NCBI GenBank assembly: GCA_933207985.1
Contig: OW240912.1
Coordinates: 105,910,184 to 105,974,183 of the forward strand
Origin: Pelobates cultripes
Taxonomy: Eukaryota > Chordata > Amphibia > Anura > Pelobatidae
Direction: 5' to 3'
Length of the DNA: 64,000 bases
The translations under genes were made by a program, and so were the position numbers. The notes beneath the pieces were generated by a model that saw only the letters and a program-made list of their open reading frames with translations, did no database searches and was not told the DNA's origin. Within the stretch, counting starts at the first letter, position 1. The number at the start of each line of letters is the position of its first letter. Positions 1-11,461 of the stretch are shown here, piece after piece.

Positions 1-1411
1 CATGCGGCACTCGCCACACATACGCACGACGTCCCCAAATCTCCTCTACGAGGAGGATTAGATTGGATTGGACCTACACCAGAGGAGGCCATGTCTCCAC
101 CCTGAAGCCACGGTAGGAGGGGAGGTAATCACCAGTGTGGGAGCTGGAAAAAGTTAATTGAAAAAGTTTTTTTGTATTGTTTTTTTATGGCAAACTGTGG
201 AAGGAATACTGTATAGATAGGAACGGGAATATTAAAGTGTTAGGAATACACGTTTGTATTCCAAATGCTTTCGTATTTCTTTAAGAATGCATTATTTAAA
301 AAAGAAATTTGCACAGACAGTTACATTTCATAAAAAAGACTGGATGTAATTAATTGTTCTAGAAATACAAAGATTTTTCTCTCAAAACTTTAATGCAGTT
401 AAGCTTGCTTATTCATACAAGTAATGTGCACTCTGTTTGACATGACACTTTCTAATGTTTTCAGTAACATAAATAAAAGAAAAGTCAGGAAAATGCTCTT
501 TTGACTTGTGCTGTATGCCATATTGCATATATATATATAAATGGAATGTGACCATCGTCTCTCCAGGACTTAAAGGGTCAAGTGCTTCATTTACGCTATA
601 GAGCAAGTCAATGTTTTCTCACCACATTGCAGAAAGTGTGAAAATAATGATTCTTTTGAAAAAGTGGATCTTGCTGCTGGGCAAATATAACACTTTCTAA
701 AATTTACATAGATAAAATGACTCTATGAATATATTTTGCGAATATGTTAGAAATCATATGTGGATATAGATACTGATGTGAAAGATTGCGTTAAGAGTGC
801 CTGTATAAAATAGTTAGGTAAAGAAGAAAAATATTTATTATATGACAGCCTGGCTTCTATGTATTAGACAGACATTATATAAGTAAGAAATAATTGTTCA
901 TGTCATCATCATCTATGGGTTATGCTCCTCCCTCTCAGCTGATAGGACAGAAACATTAAAATCAAGGACTTTATAAAAGCAGTCTCCATCTTTCTTAACA
1001 GCTGCCTTGAAACCAAGTCTACCAAAGGAGCTGAGGGAAACGTTGATGCTGACATAGATAATAGCCAGGAAAAAAAATGACTGCACATATTAGAAAAAAA
1101 AATCAGTTTTTCTGGTTAATCCATGTCAGCATCACCTATGGGATTTCCAAAATTTCTCCTAGGTAGAGGTGTCTGCCAATGATGCCCAGGATGCTGAGAC
1201 AGCCCTTGTAGAGTAAGCCTTAGTGTGTCCTGGAACAGATTCCCCAGCTACCTTGTATGTCTTCTGAATAGCAGATATAATCCACCTATGGATAGTAGAG
1301 GCTTTAGCTGTGATGTTCTTGTGATGTCCAAAGGGAATGACAAACAGTATATTTGTTTTACAAAATTTATCTGGATAGTTCTATCCAGATAAATGTGCAG
1401 AGCTTCACCAC
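1..1411. other. Unassigned AT-rich DNA
   Basis: I see no gene, RNA or recognisable transposon here. Open frames are short (65 codons or fewer) and show no family signature. There is a short (AT)n run near 525-540. Confidence 0.6.
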
Positions 1412-1795
1412 ATCCAGGTTATTATTATTTATTATTATTTTATTATTTATATAGAGCCAGCAAATTCCGTAGCGCTGTACAATGGGTGGACTAACAGACA
1501 CATAATTGTAACCAGACAAAAGGATGCACAGGATCAGAGGGGTTGATGGCCCTGTGCAATGAGCTTACATGCTAGAGGGAGTGGAGTATAGTGACACAAA
1601 GAGTATAAATAAGGGTAATGTAATAGGTTGCTAGAAAAGTATTAACTGAGAACTTGGGTTATTTTTAACAGTTGCAGGAGAGAAGTCGTGGTTGGGGGGG
1701 AGGAATGAAAACCCACTAACAGTTTAAATGATATGCCCTCCTGAAGAAGTGTGTTTTCAAAGATTTTTTGAAGGAGTGAAGACCGGGTGAAAGTC
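1412..1795 (-). mobile_element. L2-like LINE, 3' end fragment
   Basis: Read on the minus strand, the segment begins with codons for a peptide like FKKSLKTHFFRRAY (about 1750-1790), which matches the usual C-terminal end of L2/CR1-type reverse transcriptase proteins (SFKKxLKTHLFRxAY). It then runs through a short untranslated region that includes TGTAAGCTC and GTACAGCGCTACGGAATTTG, and ends in CTATATAAATAATAAT, a microsatellite-like tail. The same tail is seen at 20460-20519 and 41491-41560, which supports the family call. It is a 5'-truncated dead copy. Confidence 0.75.
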
Positions 1796-1975
1796 TATGC
1801 CACAAAACCTCTTTATCAGAGAAGGGGTCTGGAAAACAAGGAAGGTAAAACAATATATTTATCTATATGGAATCTAGATACGACCTTTGGAAGGAATTCT
1901 GGAACTGAGCAAAGGACTGCAATATCTCCCACAAATTGGATGAATGAACCTAAATTCCCAAGGCCCTATAAGTAG

Positions 1976-2393
1976 AGTTATTAGCAAAGGAACACATATT
2001 TTAGAATCAGATCCCATAGGGATGAATATTCCAGAGGTTCAAATGGTGATGTGGAGAGACTATGTAACACTGTCCAGGCTGGAACAAAGTTCTAAATAGG
2101 ACTAACTCCAAGAATCTCCTTCATTAAGCTTTTAAAGGTTGGGTCAAGAGCCCATTATGTTAATGAAAGCATCAAATCCTGACAACTCTATCTTTAGGGT
2201 GCAAAGGCCTTTGTCTAAGCCGCTTTTGAGAAATTGCAACAAGTCCCTAGAATTACATATTCCATATCTTTATCTAATGAGGTGGCCCAATCATAGTACG
2301 CTTTCCAGATTTTGTAATAGACATCGGAAGTAGCTGGTTTCCTGTATTTAAGCATGGTGTCCACATTCTTTTCTGATAAATGTCTAGCTTTTT
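1976..2393. other. Unassigned DNA
   Basis: No feature is recognised between the L2-like end and the ORF1-only element. Confidence 0.4.
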
Positions 2394-4414
2394 TCAAAGA
2401 TTATTATTTTTTTTTATTTTTTTTATAATTCTTTATTTTATTGTGCAGAGTTAACACAAGTGCCCACAGTGCCACAACAGCAAACATAGGCATATTTAGT
2501 AACAGTTTTCATCAGTAGGTTGGCATTAGTAAACATTGCACATTTGAATTATTTTATAGTCGTGGTGTCAGCTATCAAGCCGGGCATGACTGGTCCAGAG
2601 GGAGCCAGTGAGTGTGTTGTCCTGGAGTGCAGATCAGGCATGTGTAGTGTTGTGTGTGTTCTAGGGTTGTGACCTACAAGGAAAGGTTTTGGGTGTGTGG
2701 TATGAGGTCTGTTGCGTCTCTCTATTTGTCTGTTTATCGAGTCCCCAGTATGGGAGGGAGAATTGTTACCACTGATGTGGGTTGCCTCTGGCTGGTACGC
2801 ATCCCCTATTGGGGACTACCCCAACCCTTTGTGTGAGTACGTCTGTTTGTGTTTATATGATTCGGGCTGGGGGGGGTGCGAACGTTGATGGGTCTCTGGC
2901 CTGTGGTAAATCCGGCCGTGAGTGGTTATGTGCCTCAGCGTCGGGAATATTTCTAACCGGTGTGATGGTATATGGAGGCTAAGTAGATGAGGTCTATACA
3001 GATGTGGTGTGACACAATATAAAAAAGAAAAAGTATTAAAATAAAAGTCAACTTCGGTGAACCAAAGGATAGATTGGTGTGGAGCTTAGAGGGTATCAAC
3101 AGTGGAGTCCATAAGGGAGTAGAGCGGATCCATCTTGGTTTGGATGTCACATCCTGGAGATTTGCTGTAATAGCAGTCTCTGAGGGTTGTGGCGGTATCT
3201 TTTTTTTTTGTTCTTTTCATTGTAGTCCCTCAGGGGGTCTTTCGTTGGTGCGTTGGACGAGTGGGAGCTCCTGGGATGAATTCGGCCTTTGTAGTTGGGT
3301 CCACTAGGGTGAGGTCTGACCCCTCTGTGTGAGTGGGCGGCAGCAGACCTGCATTGCGTAGGTGTGAGTCCAGTTCAGGGTAGCTCCTGGCTCGGTACAT
3401 TGTGTCTTGATCGGTAAAGGTGATCATATTTGGAGACCCCCATTTGTACTGGATATTCTTATTTCTGAGGTGTTGTAGCAGGGGTTGCATGGCCTTGCGC
3501 CACCCCATAGTGCTTTTGGTCAGGTCCGGGAATATGGACAGCGTGGCTCCCTCAAATGAGAGTGGTGTTCTCCCGCGTGCAGCTGCCATTAGTAGGGTTC
3601 TGTCCTGCAAGGTCTGAAAGCGGAGTATTAGGTCGGTGTGTGCCGTGGTCGGCGCTGTTGCAGGCTTTGGTAGGCAGAACATGCCATCTAGTCGTACTGC
3701 TTTTGCCTGTTTAGGTGGTAGTAGGTCAGCTAGCAGGTGTCTGATAAAGTGCGGTAGGTCTGTGGGGTTTATAGAGTCCGGGATACCGCTGATCTTTACA
3801 TTGTGACGTCTTCGCTGGTCTTCTAAAGTCTTTATTCGGTTGTTGGATGCCTGTTGCTGCTGTTTTATTTCTGCTAGTGCTTGTTCCAGGGTCTTTATCC
3901 TGGATTCCTGGGTGTTTGATGTGGTTTCCAGTTGTGTGACCCTGGTGGTGACCCCCTCTATTGCCACTTTAATGCAGGCCATGTCGGCCGCTATATTTGT
4001 TCTGAGTTCTGCCAGCATGCTTTTAAGTACAGAGGCAGTGACTGGCTCTTCTGTAGGGGTGCGCTGGGGCTTTGAGGTAAGTAGTGGGACACAAGTTGCG
4101 CCTTCCCCGGGGTCTATGGAGAAGTCATCTGAGGAATAGGAATAATCTTCCTCACCTGCCGCCATTTTGTCCCATGCGGTCTTTTGCGATCGCCGGAGAA
4201 GTTCCCCGATATCGTGGGTGTTAGGGTCCTTGTCGGCTTTTGGTTTTTTTGTGTTTCCGACCCATTTTGTTTCCGGTGTCGGGTGAGGGTTGAAGTGCCC
4301 GGGTAATTTCGCCTGTTAGCCCAGAAAAGCAGGTTTATGCTGTATCTGGTACGGAGCTCCTGGGGAACGCGTCCGCTCTGCTCCTCTGCTAGCTCTGCCC
4401 CCTCAAACATTATT
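2394..4414 (-). mobile_element. ORF1-only L1 derivative (HAL1-like)
   Basis: A 2-kb retroelement on the minus strand. Its 5' end (about 4404) starts GAGGGGGCAGAGC, like the starts of the L1s at 46743 and 63475. About 240 bp of leader follow, then a complete ORF1 (4165-3230), then about 820 bp with no reverse transcriptase, ending in AATAAAATAAAGAATTATAAAAAAA (on the minus strand, positions about 2448-2404). Flanks TCAAAGATTATT (2394-2405) and TCAAACATTATT (4403-4414) look like a 12-bp target duplication with one mismatch. The element therefore has both ends but no ORF2. The family parallel is mammalian HAL1 (half-L1). It would need L1 enzymes in trans; that is inference. Confidence 0.7.
3230..4165 (-). 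CDS. L1-type ORF1 protein, 311 aa, intact frame
   Basis: Encodes an L1 ORF1-type RNA-binding chaperone (Transposase_22 family), which in L1 coats the element RNA in cytoplasmic particles. Residues 1-40 are acidic and low complexity. Residues about 45-118 form a heptad-rich coiled coil (LETTSNTQESRIKTLEQAL region) expected to trimerise. An RRM-like domain starts at about 119 with RRRHNVKISGIPD, and a C-terminal domain follows (RGRTPLSFEGATLSIFPDL; residues about 195-290). The length is normal for ORF1p (300-360 aa). There is no stop or frameshift. No ORF2 follows, which is the odd feature: an intact ORF1 in an element lacking reverse transcriptase. It is not a host gene as far as the sequence shows. 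Confidence 0.85.
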   Translation of the reverse strand: MAAGEEDYSYSSDDFSIDPGEGATCVPLLTSKPQRTPTEEPVTASVLKSMLAELRTNIAADMACIKVAIEGVTTRVTQLETTSNTQESRIKTLEQALAEIKQQQQASNNRIKTLEDQRRRHNVKISGIPDSINPTDLPHFIRHLLADLLPPKQAKAVRLDGMFCLPKPATAPTTAHTDLILRFQTLQDRTLLMAAARGRTPLSFEGATLSIFPDLTKSTMGWRKAMQPLLQHLRNKNIQYKWGSPNMITFTDQDTMYRARSYPELDSHLRNAGLLPPTHTEGSDLTLVDPTTKAEFIPGAPTRPTHQRKTP

Positions 4415-4537
4415 TTTTATATAATAGATATAGACAATGGAACCAGCGCTTATATACAACAATAAATGTTAGGTACAAATGTAACTTATAGTGATAGATA
4501 GCTGCCAAACATTCAGAGATTCCTATTAACTAAAGAC

Positions 4538-5285
4538 ACAAAACAAAGTAAGAATGTAGCGCTTATATGTAAAGAAATTAATCACCTTTTGGATTTTGGA
4601 GAAAGAATATCACTTAAAAATCGGCACGAAAAGATGCCTAAAAAAGATAATCATATATAGTATAGATCACACTTATAAACATTTGTTATTAATGTATAGT
4701 AAATGAACTCACAAACGGAGAGCTATCGACTTAGCTCTAGTTTAAATAGCTTCTGGTATTATTTTAAGCACATTGTGGCTATTTCATTTATGTATAAGAG
4801 TGTATTTAAATAAATTACTGTTTTTATTTTTGAATAATCCTGGTTCCTGATATCGTTATATTGGATGGGGAGTGCAGTCCCGAATTTGCACAATGCCATA
4901 ATATTGAGTCAATATATTTTGACTCCATCCTTGTGAGTACCCACTTAAAGACCATATATATTTGCTCTGGGATATTACAAACGATATTGCGCAATTTTGT
5001 ATATTTCCATTTATTCACAGACCTCAGGAATATATCGTGAGAAGGGTTTGGGTCACCTGTATAGACCCAGAAGCTATTTAAACTAGAGCTAAGTCGATAG
5101 CTCTCCGTTTGTGAGTTCATTTACTATACATTAATAACAAATGTTTATAAGTGTGATCTATACTATATATGATTATCTTTTTTAGGCATCTTTTCGTGCC
5201 GATTTTTAAGTGATATTCTTTCTCCAAAATCCAAAAGGTGATTAATTTCTTTACATATAAGCGCTACATTCTTACTTTGTTTTGT
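4538..5285. repeat. Long inverted repeat, 219-bp arms
   Basis: Arm 4538-4756 is the reverse complement of arm 5067-5285. I found no mismatch or gap by eye, and both arms measure 219 bp. The spacer is 310 bp (4757-5066). The arms contain AGCGCTTATATG and AACTCACAAACGGAGAG, the kind of sequence found in frog Penelope-like or GCGCT-type repeats. The structure could be a head-to-head pair of one repeat or a foldback element. The lack of divergence suggests recent origin or gene conversion. Confidence 0.85.
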
Positions 5286-7196
5286 ATTATTTTTTATATC
5301 TCCAGGCCCCTAATTGGAACTTGGATGTATTCTCATGAAAGACCAATCCTTGAGACAATAGGCTCTTTATGACAGGAATTTCCAGAGACGACAAAGCTGC
5401 ATATTTTGGTCACTGGGCTTCCAGGCCACAAATATTCCATTGTCAATCCATAAAACGCTTATGTTTATTAACATATACAGCATGTGATCAAACCTTATAA
5501 TAAGTTTTGTGTGCTCTTTCTGAATTCTTTGTATATTTTCTTGCACTTTATATGTATGTTGGGGTGACCACATAGGTGGTAGTAGCACCAATTTGTATCC
5601 TCTACCAATCCTTTTACCTATTTTATTATGAATTTAATTTATTTCCCTGGCAGGTGACTAGCTGAAAGACCCTCCAGGATTTTTTAAGCCCAAAAAGTTA
5701 TAGGTTTTGTTTCTTGCATTTACCTCTGGCTCATTGTCCTACCTTGATGGCTTATGTATGTCATTGCAGTTATGTTGTCTAGTTGGACTTTGACCCACTT
5801 CTTCAGTAAATGTTTGAAGGATTTCATACCACTCTGAGTTCCAGAATGTTTCATTGTAGATTCCAGTTTTGTATTGGTCATACTCCATGAGTAATGTTGG
5901 ACATGCCGGCAAAGGAGGAAGTCGCATCATAGCACACATGCTGGAACGCATCAGCATACTTGCCTGACTTTCCTCCGCACCAGAGAGCTTAAATGAGGTA
6001 TAAAATGGCCTGATTTCAGGATGTCCAAAACAAGCGCTTGCACATGCAAAGAATGCCGGTCGCCATTTTGGAACACCCAAACTATTAGGAAGACAAATCA
6101 ACAGCTGGGAAAACCATAAACACAACCAATTTCGGCAGAACCCAACTAAGATATACTTATACAACAGTGAAATGGTCTTACCACATCAAGTCTTGAAACA
6201 AGTAAAGAAACCTTTTCCCAATTCTTCAATTACCATATACTAATAGGGCAACCATAAATCAGGGAGTCCCAAACTGCGTGGGCTGTATACTGATAATTAC
6301 TTTGCGAGAAAGGCGGAACTCCCTAGGGGAGTCATGCTGAAACACTAATGACAGGCTTTTTTCATGACAGAGAAATACTTAAAAGCTTCATGTTATTTTC
6401 ATTATGAATAAAATAATACATTGCATGCTGTATATCCACTTAATTATTATATAATGAATATATATTTATATTTATCTCGAAATAGAAAATAACACAAAAT
6501 GGCAATACCAAATGTCACCAGTGAGGGGTTGAATGCTTGTTTTTTTTTTTTATTGATTCAAACCAAATGCTCAGAAATGCCCTGTGCCCTGTCTGATCCA
6601 AACTTCTTTTGTAAGATTGCTGACACCAAGATTCATGACTCCAATCATTTCTAGCTTCTAAGGCACAAAGCATACACTATATACAGAGCTCTATATCAGT
6701 TTGTGGATATTGTATTGGGTTATTAGAGACAATTTCCTAGACCATCAGCAGAAAATGGTTCTCATGAACACATTATTTTCAGGATTTGGTATTGACTTTA
6801 AATAGTCTACCAAAGATGTAGGACATTTGTTAAAAATATTAATCATTGTTAGTCATATTGGGACAATGAACCATGTCATATGACAAAAGGATGTACTCAA
6901 ATTAAAAGGTGAGAATATGTAGAGGAGTAGCACATGAACAGCATATGAAATTAGGAGACAAAAGCTAAATATTTTCCATTTGACCTAACAAACAAAAAGA
7001 TGACAAAATTTGTTATTAGTATCTATATTTTAAAGAAGCAACATATATGAGGTATGCACTAATATTGGACTTGTGCATGCTGAAAAAACTTGTTTTGGCA
7101 TAATCACTTCTGTCAAAAATAAAAAAAATTGGATCTGCCAAATTTCTACCCCATAGTGGCTGGCTTCAAATTAATTTCCACAATGGAAATTATACA
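5286..7196. other. Unassigned DNA
   Basis: The longest open frame (minus, 5739-6164, 141 codons) has no recognisable family and no splice or start context that persuades me. The stretch at about 5880-6100 (GCCGGTCGCCATTTTGG) has higher GC and may be an old repeat. No gene is called. Confidence 0.5.
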
Positions 7197-7259
7197 TATC
7201 ATACCAGCAAATATCTAGATAAAAACAATGAATTGTTCCAGATATTTGCTGGTATGATA
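7197..7259. repeat. Short perfect inverted repeat
   Basis: Arms TATCATACCAGCAAATATCT (7197-7216) and its exact reverse complement (7240-7259) are separated by 23 nt. It could be the remains of a small foldback element. No coding or regulatory role is visible. Confidence 0.85.
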
Positions 7260-7411
7260 CATATGCTGCCATGGCAACAACTGTAATTGAGGCATGGATG
7301 TGGGTGGTCTGCATGAGAAAGAGATTTGGGATACAGCAGCATGTGTCTCCTAGTAGGGAACAAACCATTATACTGAAAGGTGTCAGTGTTCTCAATGTGA
7401 CATCCAGACAT

Positions 7412-7485
7412 GGTCACCCAACAGGGGATTTGATCCTGGGAACTTTGTGCTCCTGGCCGGCATTCTACCTTTGAGCCACAGCAGT
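7412..7485 (-). other. Degenerate tRNA-like segment inside the LTR
   Basis: On the minus strand TGGCTCAAAGG (7478-7468) fits the tRNA/Pol III A box and GGATCAAATCC (7436-7426) fits the B box, with tRNA-like spacing of about 31 nt. The acceptor and T stems do not pair well, so it is not a working tRNA. It may be a tRNA pseudogene or SINE head captured by the LTR. Confidence 0.45.
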
Positions 7486-7593
7486 TTTGTTTAGTTTTCA
7501 GCTATTCCAGTCCTATTCATCCTGGCTTGTCTGCAGCACTGGGGGTTGGACCTTGACAATTGCTGTGCTTCACCTGACCAGACATCAGCAAGG

Positions 7594-7601
7594 TATATAA
7601 A
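7594..7601 (+). promoter_or_regulatory. LTR TATA box
   Basis: TATATAAA sits about 214 bp into the LTR, followed by a likely start of R. The position relative to the LTR ends fits a Pol II LTR promoter. Activity is unknown. Confidence 0.5.
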
Positions 7602-7937
7602 CGCCCTTTGAACTTTATCAAGTCTTTGATCCTGTTATGTTCCTGTGTTCCAGTCTATTGAACCTCAACTTTATATTGACCCCAGCTTCCGACATCGTTT
7701 TCTCTGGCATCCCTTGACTTTGGCTACTCTTCGTTGATCCTGACCTCTGGCATCCTTTAACTTCGGCTATCCCTTGACTATCCTGCTGTTTGTGTCCTTG
7801 CCTGTACTGGGACTTGAAACAGTCATTCACAGTCCAGGTGATTTATTATCTGGTCACCTTGGACTGTGTCTGTTTGCAAGGGTGAGCAATATATCTGCGC
7901 TACAGACTCCCAACTCAGGTAAGATCATGACAAAACG

Positions 7938-10027
7938 TTGACACAGTGCAATAAAAGCACTGTTTTAACAGAAAGTAAGTACTTTGAGTGCTGACCATCC
8001 TCGGTCGTATATATATTTATTCCTAGCCCCTTTTTCTACTTCTGACTTCATCTGTGAATAAAATCAACATAAAGTTACTGTCCACTTACCATCAATAATC
8101 TCTTTCTTTGTCAATGCAGGCATAATTTTGAATACTTAATTTAAACAAACATGCTTGTTAATTAAGCATTTTCTTTGGTTTTTGATTCGGCTGATTGAGT
8201 GATCACTTTACCTTCCAATGGTTTGCCAAATTACATTTTGCACCAAAAGAAATTGCCAAGTCTGCTAATATTACCAAAATTATTTAAATTATAATTTATT
8301 ATTAATGGTTAAAAGTGTGATTATTTTTTTTTTACATATTTAGTTTCTCAACCTACTAAAACAAACTTACCTAAAACACTAAAGAACCTATAGCCAAGAG
8401 AATCCAGTTTTGAAACTTGAATTAAAATTCAAATGTTTAGATAACTTTAATTGATGTTTCAGTAATTGTTTGCTTTGATAAAACAGTAAGTGTTCTATTT
8501 TTCTCAGACATGAGCTCACCATGAATGCTACAATAGTCTGACTCTGAAGCATAAAACAAGGACTTTTCACTGGCGGCTTCTGTTTCACAGCCAGACATTG
8601 AGCACCAAAGGACACTAGAATCATGATGATTATTCAAGTCTCGAAACCTCAGCAATTGATGGATATCACCAGGCACATGCCTACTATGATTAAAAAATGT
8701 CTCCTTAAATTGGAAAAAAAGACCCATTATTGTCCTATTGAATCATGCAGCTCTGAGTGAAAGCAGACGTTCTCGCAACTGGTTATAAATCGAGCTAAGG
8801 AAAAGAATTGGACACAGAACACTTCAAACACCCGTCAAAGTACTTTGTCTGTCACTAGATTAGAGTTTTTCTTTGACACAAATAAGCACAGACAAACTGA
8901 TACTGGGACAAGAGTTTTGATATTCATATAAAATACAATTGGGACGAACTAATTTACTGTCTTTGGTTGTATAATTCTATATAGTTGTTAGGAAATCCTG
9001 CAACAGATTTGAAATATAGTAGAGGAATAGAATTTAATTTATATGCTTATATTAACTACACACGTAAGTCAGGTTCTAATCAAGGAGAGTATTAATGGCA
9101 CATACATTTAAAACTAGTTGAATCATATTGGGTTACATGGAGATACATTTTATAGATAACCCTATTTTGTTTTGGGACAATAGCATAGTTTAAGATATAT
9201 TGTAGAGTTAAGCACCAAGCACTCTAATTTAAAATGTAGATATAATATTGATGAAAAGAGCATTATCTTTATAGATTTATTTATTTTTTTAAGTTATAAG
9301 AGTGGTTTGGTGGGTACTGGTATTCTAAGAAAACATGTAAGGGGGCCTATATTATGTAACCAGCACTGTGCTAGTTTGTGTCAAGGAGAACTGTGACGTT
9401 TGACACCCAATTGTTCCCTAGTCTTTATAGATCTGGTCCCAATAGAATGTCCACACAGTTGTTTACAGTGTGGAGGTAATCCATATTTTTAAATTACGGT
9501 TGCATCTTGCTTTCCTTCCTTCACAAATGTCTATATCTTCCTAACCTTTACCCAAAAAGACCCACCAGTAAATACTTTAACATCGAGTAGTTCTTGCACA
9601 CATATGAAACTATAAAATAATGCCATTTTGTTTCTTACAGATTCTCTGAAATCAACCTCGCTGCACCCGCTCTATCTTGTCCATGCCTTTATTGCCTTTT
9701 GATGCGATTGCCCAGATAAAATTGCTGCTCTAGAAAACAAAGGCACTGACATACAATATTCTCACACTGCAGAATGTTTATTTACGTAAACCAGCTATAA
9801 AGATGATTTTATTCACTGCAGGTTTCTGCTATTCTTCTACAAGTCTATACATTTTGCGTCAATAGGAAATAATTCTACTTTTCCACAGAAACCTTGTCAC
9901 ATTGGACCAAACTTCTGGAATAAAAGGGAATCATGACATGTCACACAGTCATGTGTCCTTAAGGGGTTAAGAAACATCCTAATTTTAACATATATTTTTA
10001 AACATTTTATGTTATAGATACTTTCAT
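7938..10027. other. Mostly unassigned DNA
   Basis: Apart from the possible exon at 8520-8703, I see no gene, repeat family or RNA gene in this stretch. Confidence 0.5.
8520..8703 (-). other. Possible unassigned exon, 184 nt
   Basis: On the minus strand a pyrimidine tract ending in TTTAAG immediately precedes position 8703, and a strong donor (G|GTGAGC) follows position 8520. The frame between them is open, with a peptide that includes VPGDIHQLLRFRDL and SDYCSIHG. I do not recognise the protein, and no companion exon is visible. Single open stretches of this size with splice-like ends also arise by chance, so this is a candidate only. Confidence 0.2.
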
Positions 10028-11461
10028 TTAAAGGACCACTATAGGCACCCAGACCACTTCAGCTCAATGAAGTGGTCTGGGTGCCAGGTCCATCTAGGGT
10101 TAACCCTGCCTGCTCTAAACATAGCAGTTTCAGATAAACTGCTATGTTTACATTAGGGTTAATCCAGCCTCTAGTGTCTGTCTCATTGACAGGCGCTTCC
10201 GCGGTCTCACTGTGATTTTTTACAGTGAGAAGACGCCAGTGTCCATAGGAAAGCATTGAGAATGCTTTCCTATGGACTGACTGAATGGGCGTGCGGCTCT
10301 TGCCGCGCATGCACATTCGGCGGAAGAGGGAGGAGAGTCCCCAGCGCTGAGGGAGCCCAGCACTGGAGAAAGGTAAGCCTTTAACCCCTTCCTCCCCCTA
10401 GAGCCCGGCGGGAGGGGGGCCCGGTTACCAAACCCCTAGTCACCCCCCTCCCAAAAAAATAATTACCCCTACCTATCCCCCATACTAAAAATAATGAGGG
10501 GGGTCCCTTGTCCAAATACCTGTAAAAAAAAGGCCAAATCAAAATCCATAATAGCCGACGCACTTAAAAAAAAAAAAAAGAGCGCAAAAAAATAATAATA
10601 CATCTTCACCAATGGAGGGCTCCGCGCAGACTGAGCTCTGCAGGGCGGCCAAGTCTTATAAAGCCTTGCCCCGCCCTGCAATTAGGCTCAGAGCACTCTG
10701 ATTGGTGGGTTTAAGCCATCCAATCAGAGTGCTATGACAGGTAAATGAAGAGACTGACAGGTAAGTCTCTACATTTACCTGTCACAGCACTCTGATTGGT
10801 TGGCTTGAAATCCACCAATCAGAGTGCTCTGTGTCATTTTACACAGCGTGGGAAAGTTCTTTGGAATTTTCCCACACTGTGTAAAAATGACACAGAGCAC
10901 TCTGGTTGGTGGATTAAGTAACCAATCAGAGTGCTCCGCTCAGGGGTGGGGGCCAAAGGGGAGGACATTAGGTCCCCTATTGTTATTTAGGGCCCCCACC
11001 CACCACACAGGGTTGGGGTCCAGGGGGAGGACATTAGGCACCCCCATTTTTTATTTATGGCCCCCACCCACCACTCAAGGGTGGGGACGGGGGGAGGACA
11101 GTAGGTTCCCCCCCATTTTTTATTTATGGCCCCCACCCACCAGCAGGGGTGGGGGCTGGGGGGTGGACAGTAAGTCCCCCCCTCCACATTCTTATTTAGG
11201 GCCCCTACCCATCACACAGGGATGGGGGCAATAGGTTTTTTTGGGGGGGGGTTTACAGTGAGAAGCCGCTGGCTGCTCACTGTTTACTAGACACGCCCCT
11301 ACTCGCGGTATAGCGAGTAGGGTGCTGAATTTACTAATACTAAGTAATCTTTACTTAGTATTAGTAAATGTGGCTGAAAGACCAATTTAGGTGACCAATT
11401 TAGGTCTTTCAGCCTTTTGGTAGATAGCTCCCTAATACCGTGTGAATAAGGGAGTTATCTA
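10028..11461. mobile_element. TTAA-type MITE composite made of serial hairpins
   Basis: Begins at TTAAAGGACCACTATAGG, the same end as the complete element at 39188-39558. It contains consecutive perfect or near-perfect hairpins: 10044-10085 (18-bp stem), 10116-10150, 10205-10230, 10241-10277, 10692-10733, 10735-10784, 10786-10828, 10821-10904, 10895-10936, 11255-11284, 11298-11321, 11329-11369, 11372-11414 and 11421-11461. No transposase is encoded. The matching right end is not seen, so the element may be truncated or fused to another repeat. Confidence 0.7.
10944..11226. repeat. GC-rich minisatellite, unit about 70-75 bp
   Basis: Four or so diverged units share GGCCCCCACCCACCA, then GGGGTGGGG, then GGGGGAGGACA(T/G)TAGG, then a TTTTTTATTTA spacer. 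The tandem array lies within the hairpin-rich composite. Confidence 0.75.

Larger units (their letters stand above)
7381..7932 (+). mobile_element. Solo LTR, Gypsy-like
   Basis: A 552-bp unit starts TGTCA and ends TGACA, the inverted ends expected of an LTR. It is flanked by AAAGG (7376-7380) and AAACG (7933-7937), a 5-bp duplication with one mismatch. A TATATAAA box lies at 7594, and a TG/CT-rich stretch downstream resembles R/U5 of frog Gypsy LTRs. No internal coding region adjoins it, so it is a solo LTR left by recombination. The superfamily is inferred from layout only. Confidence 0.6.

Noticed and set aside
3840..4139. 99-codon plus-strand frame
   Set aside because: Shadow of the minus-strand L1 ORF1.
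5739..6164. 141-codon minus frame as a possible gene
   Set aside because: No recognised domain, no exon structure and low-complexity start; may be chance or an old repeat.
7468..7478. Functional tRNA gene
   Set aside because: A- and B-box-like motifs are present, but acceptor and T stems do not pair and no clear anticodon arm forms.
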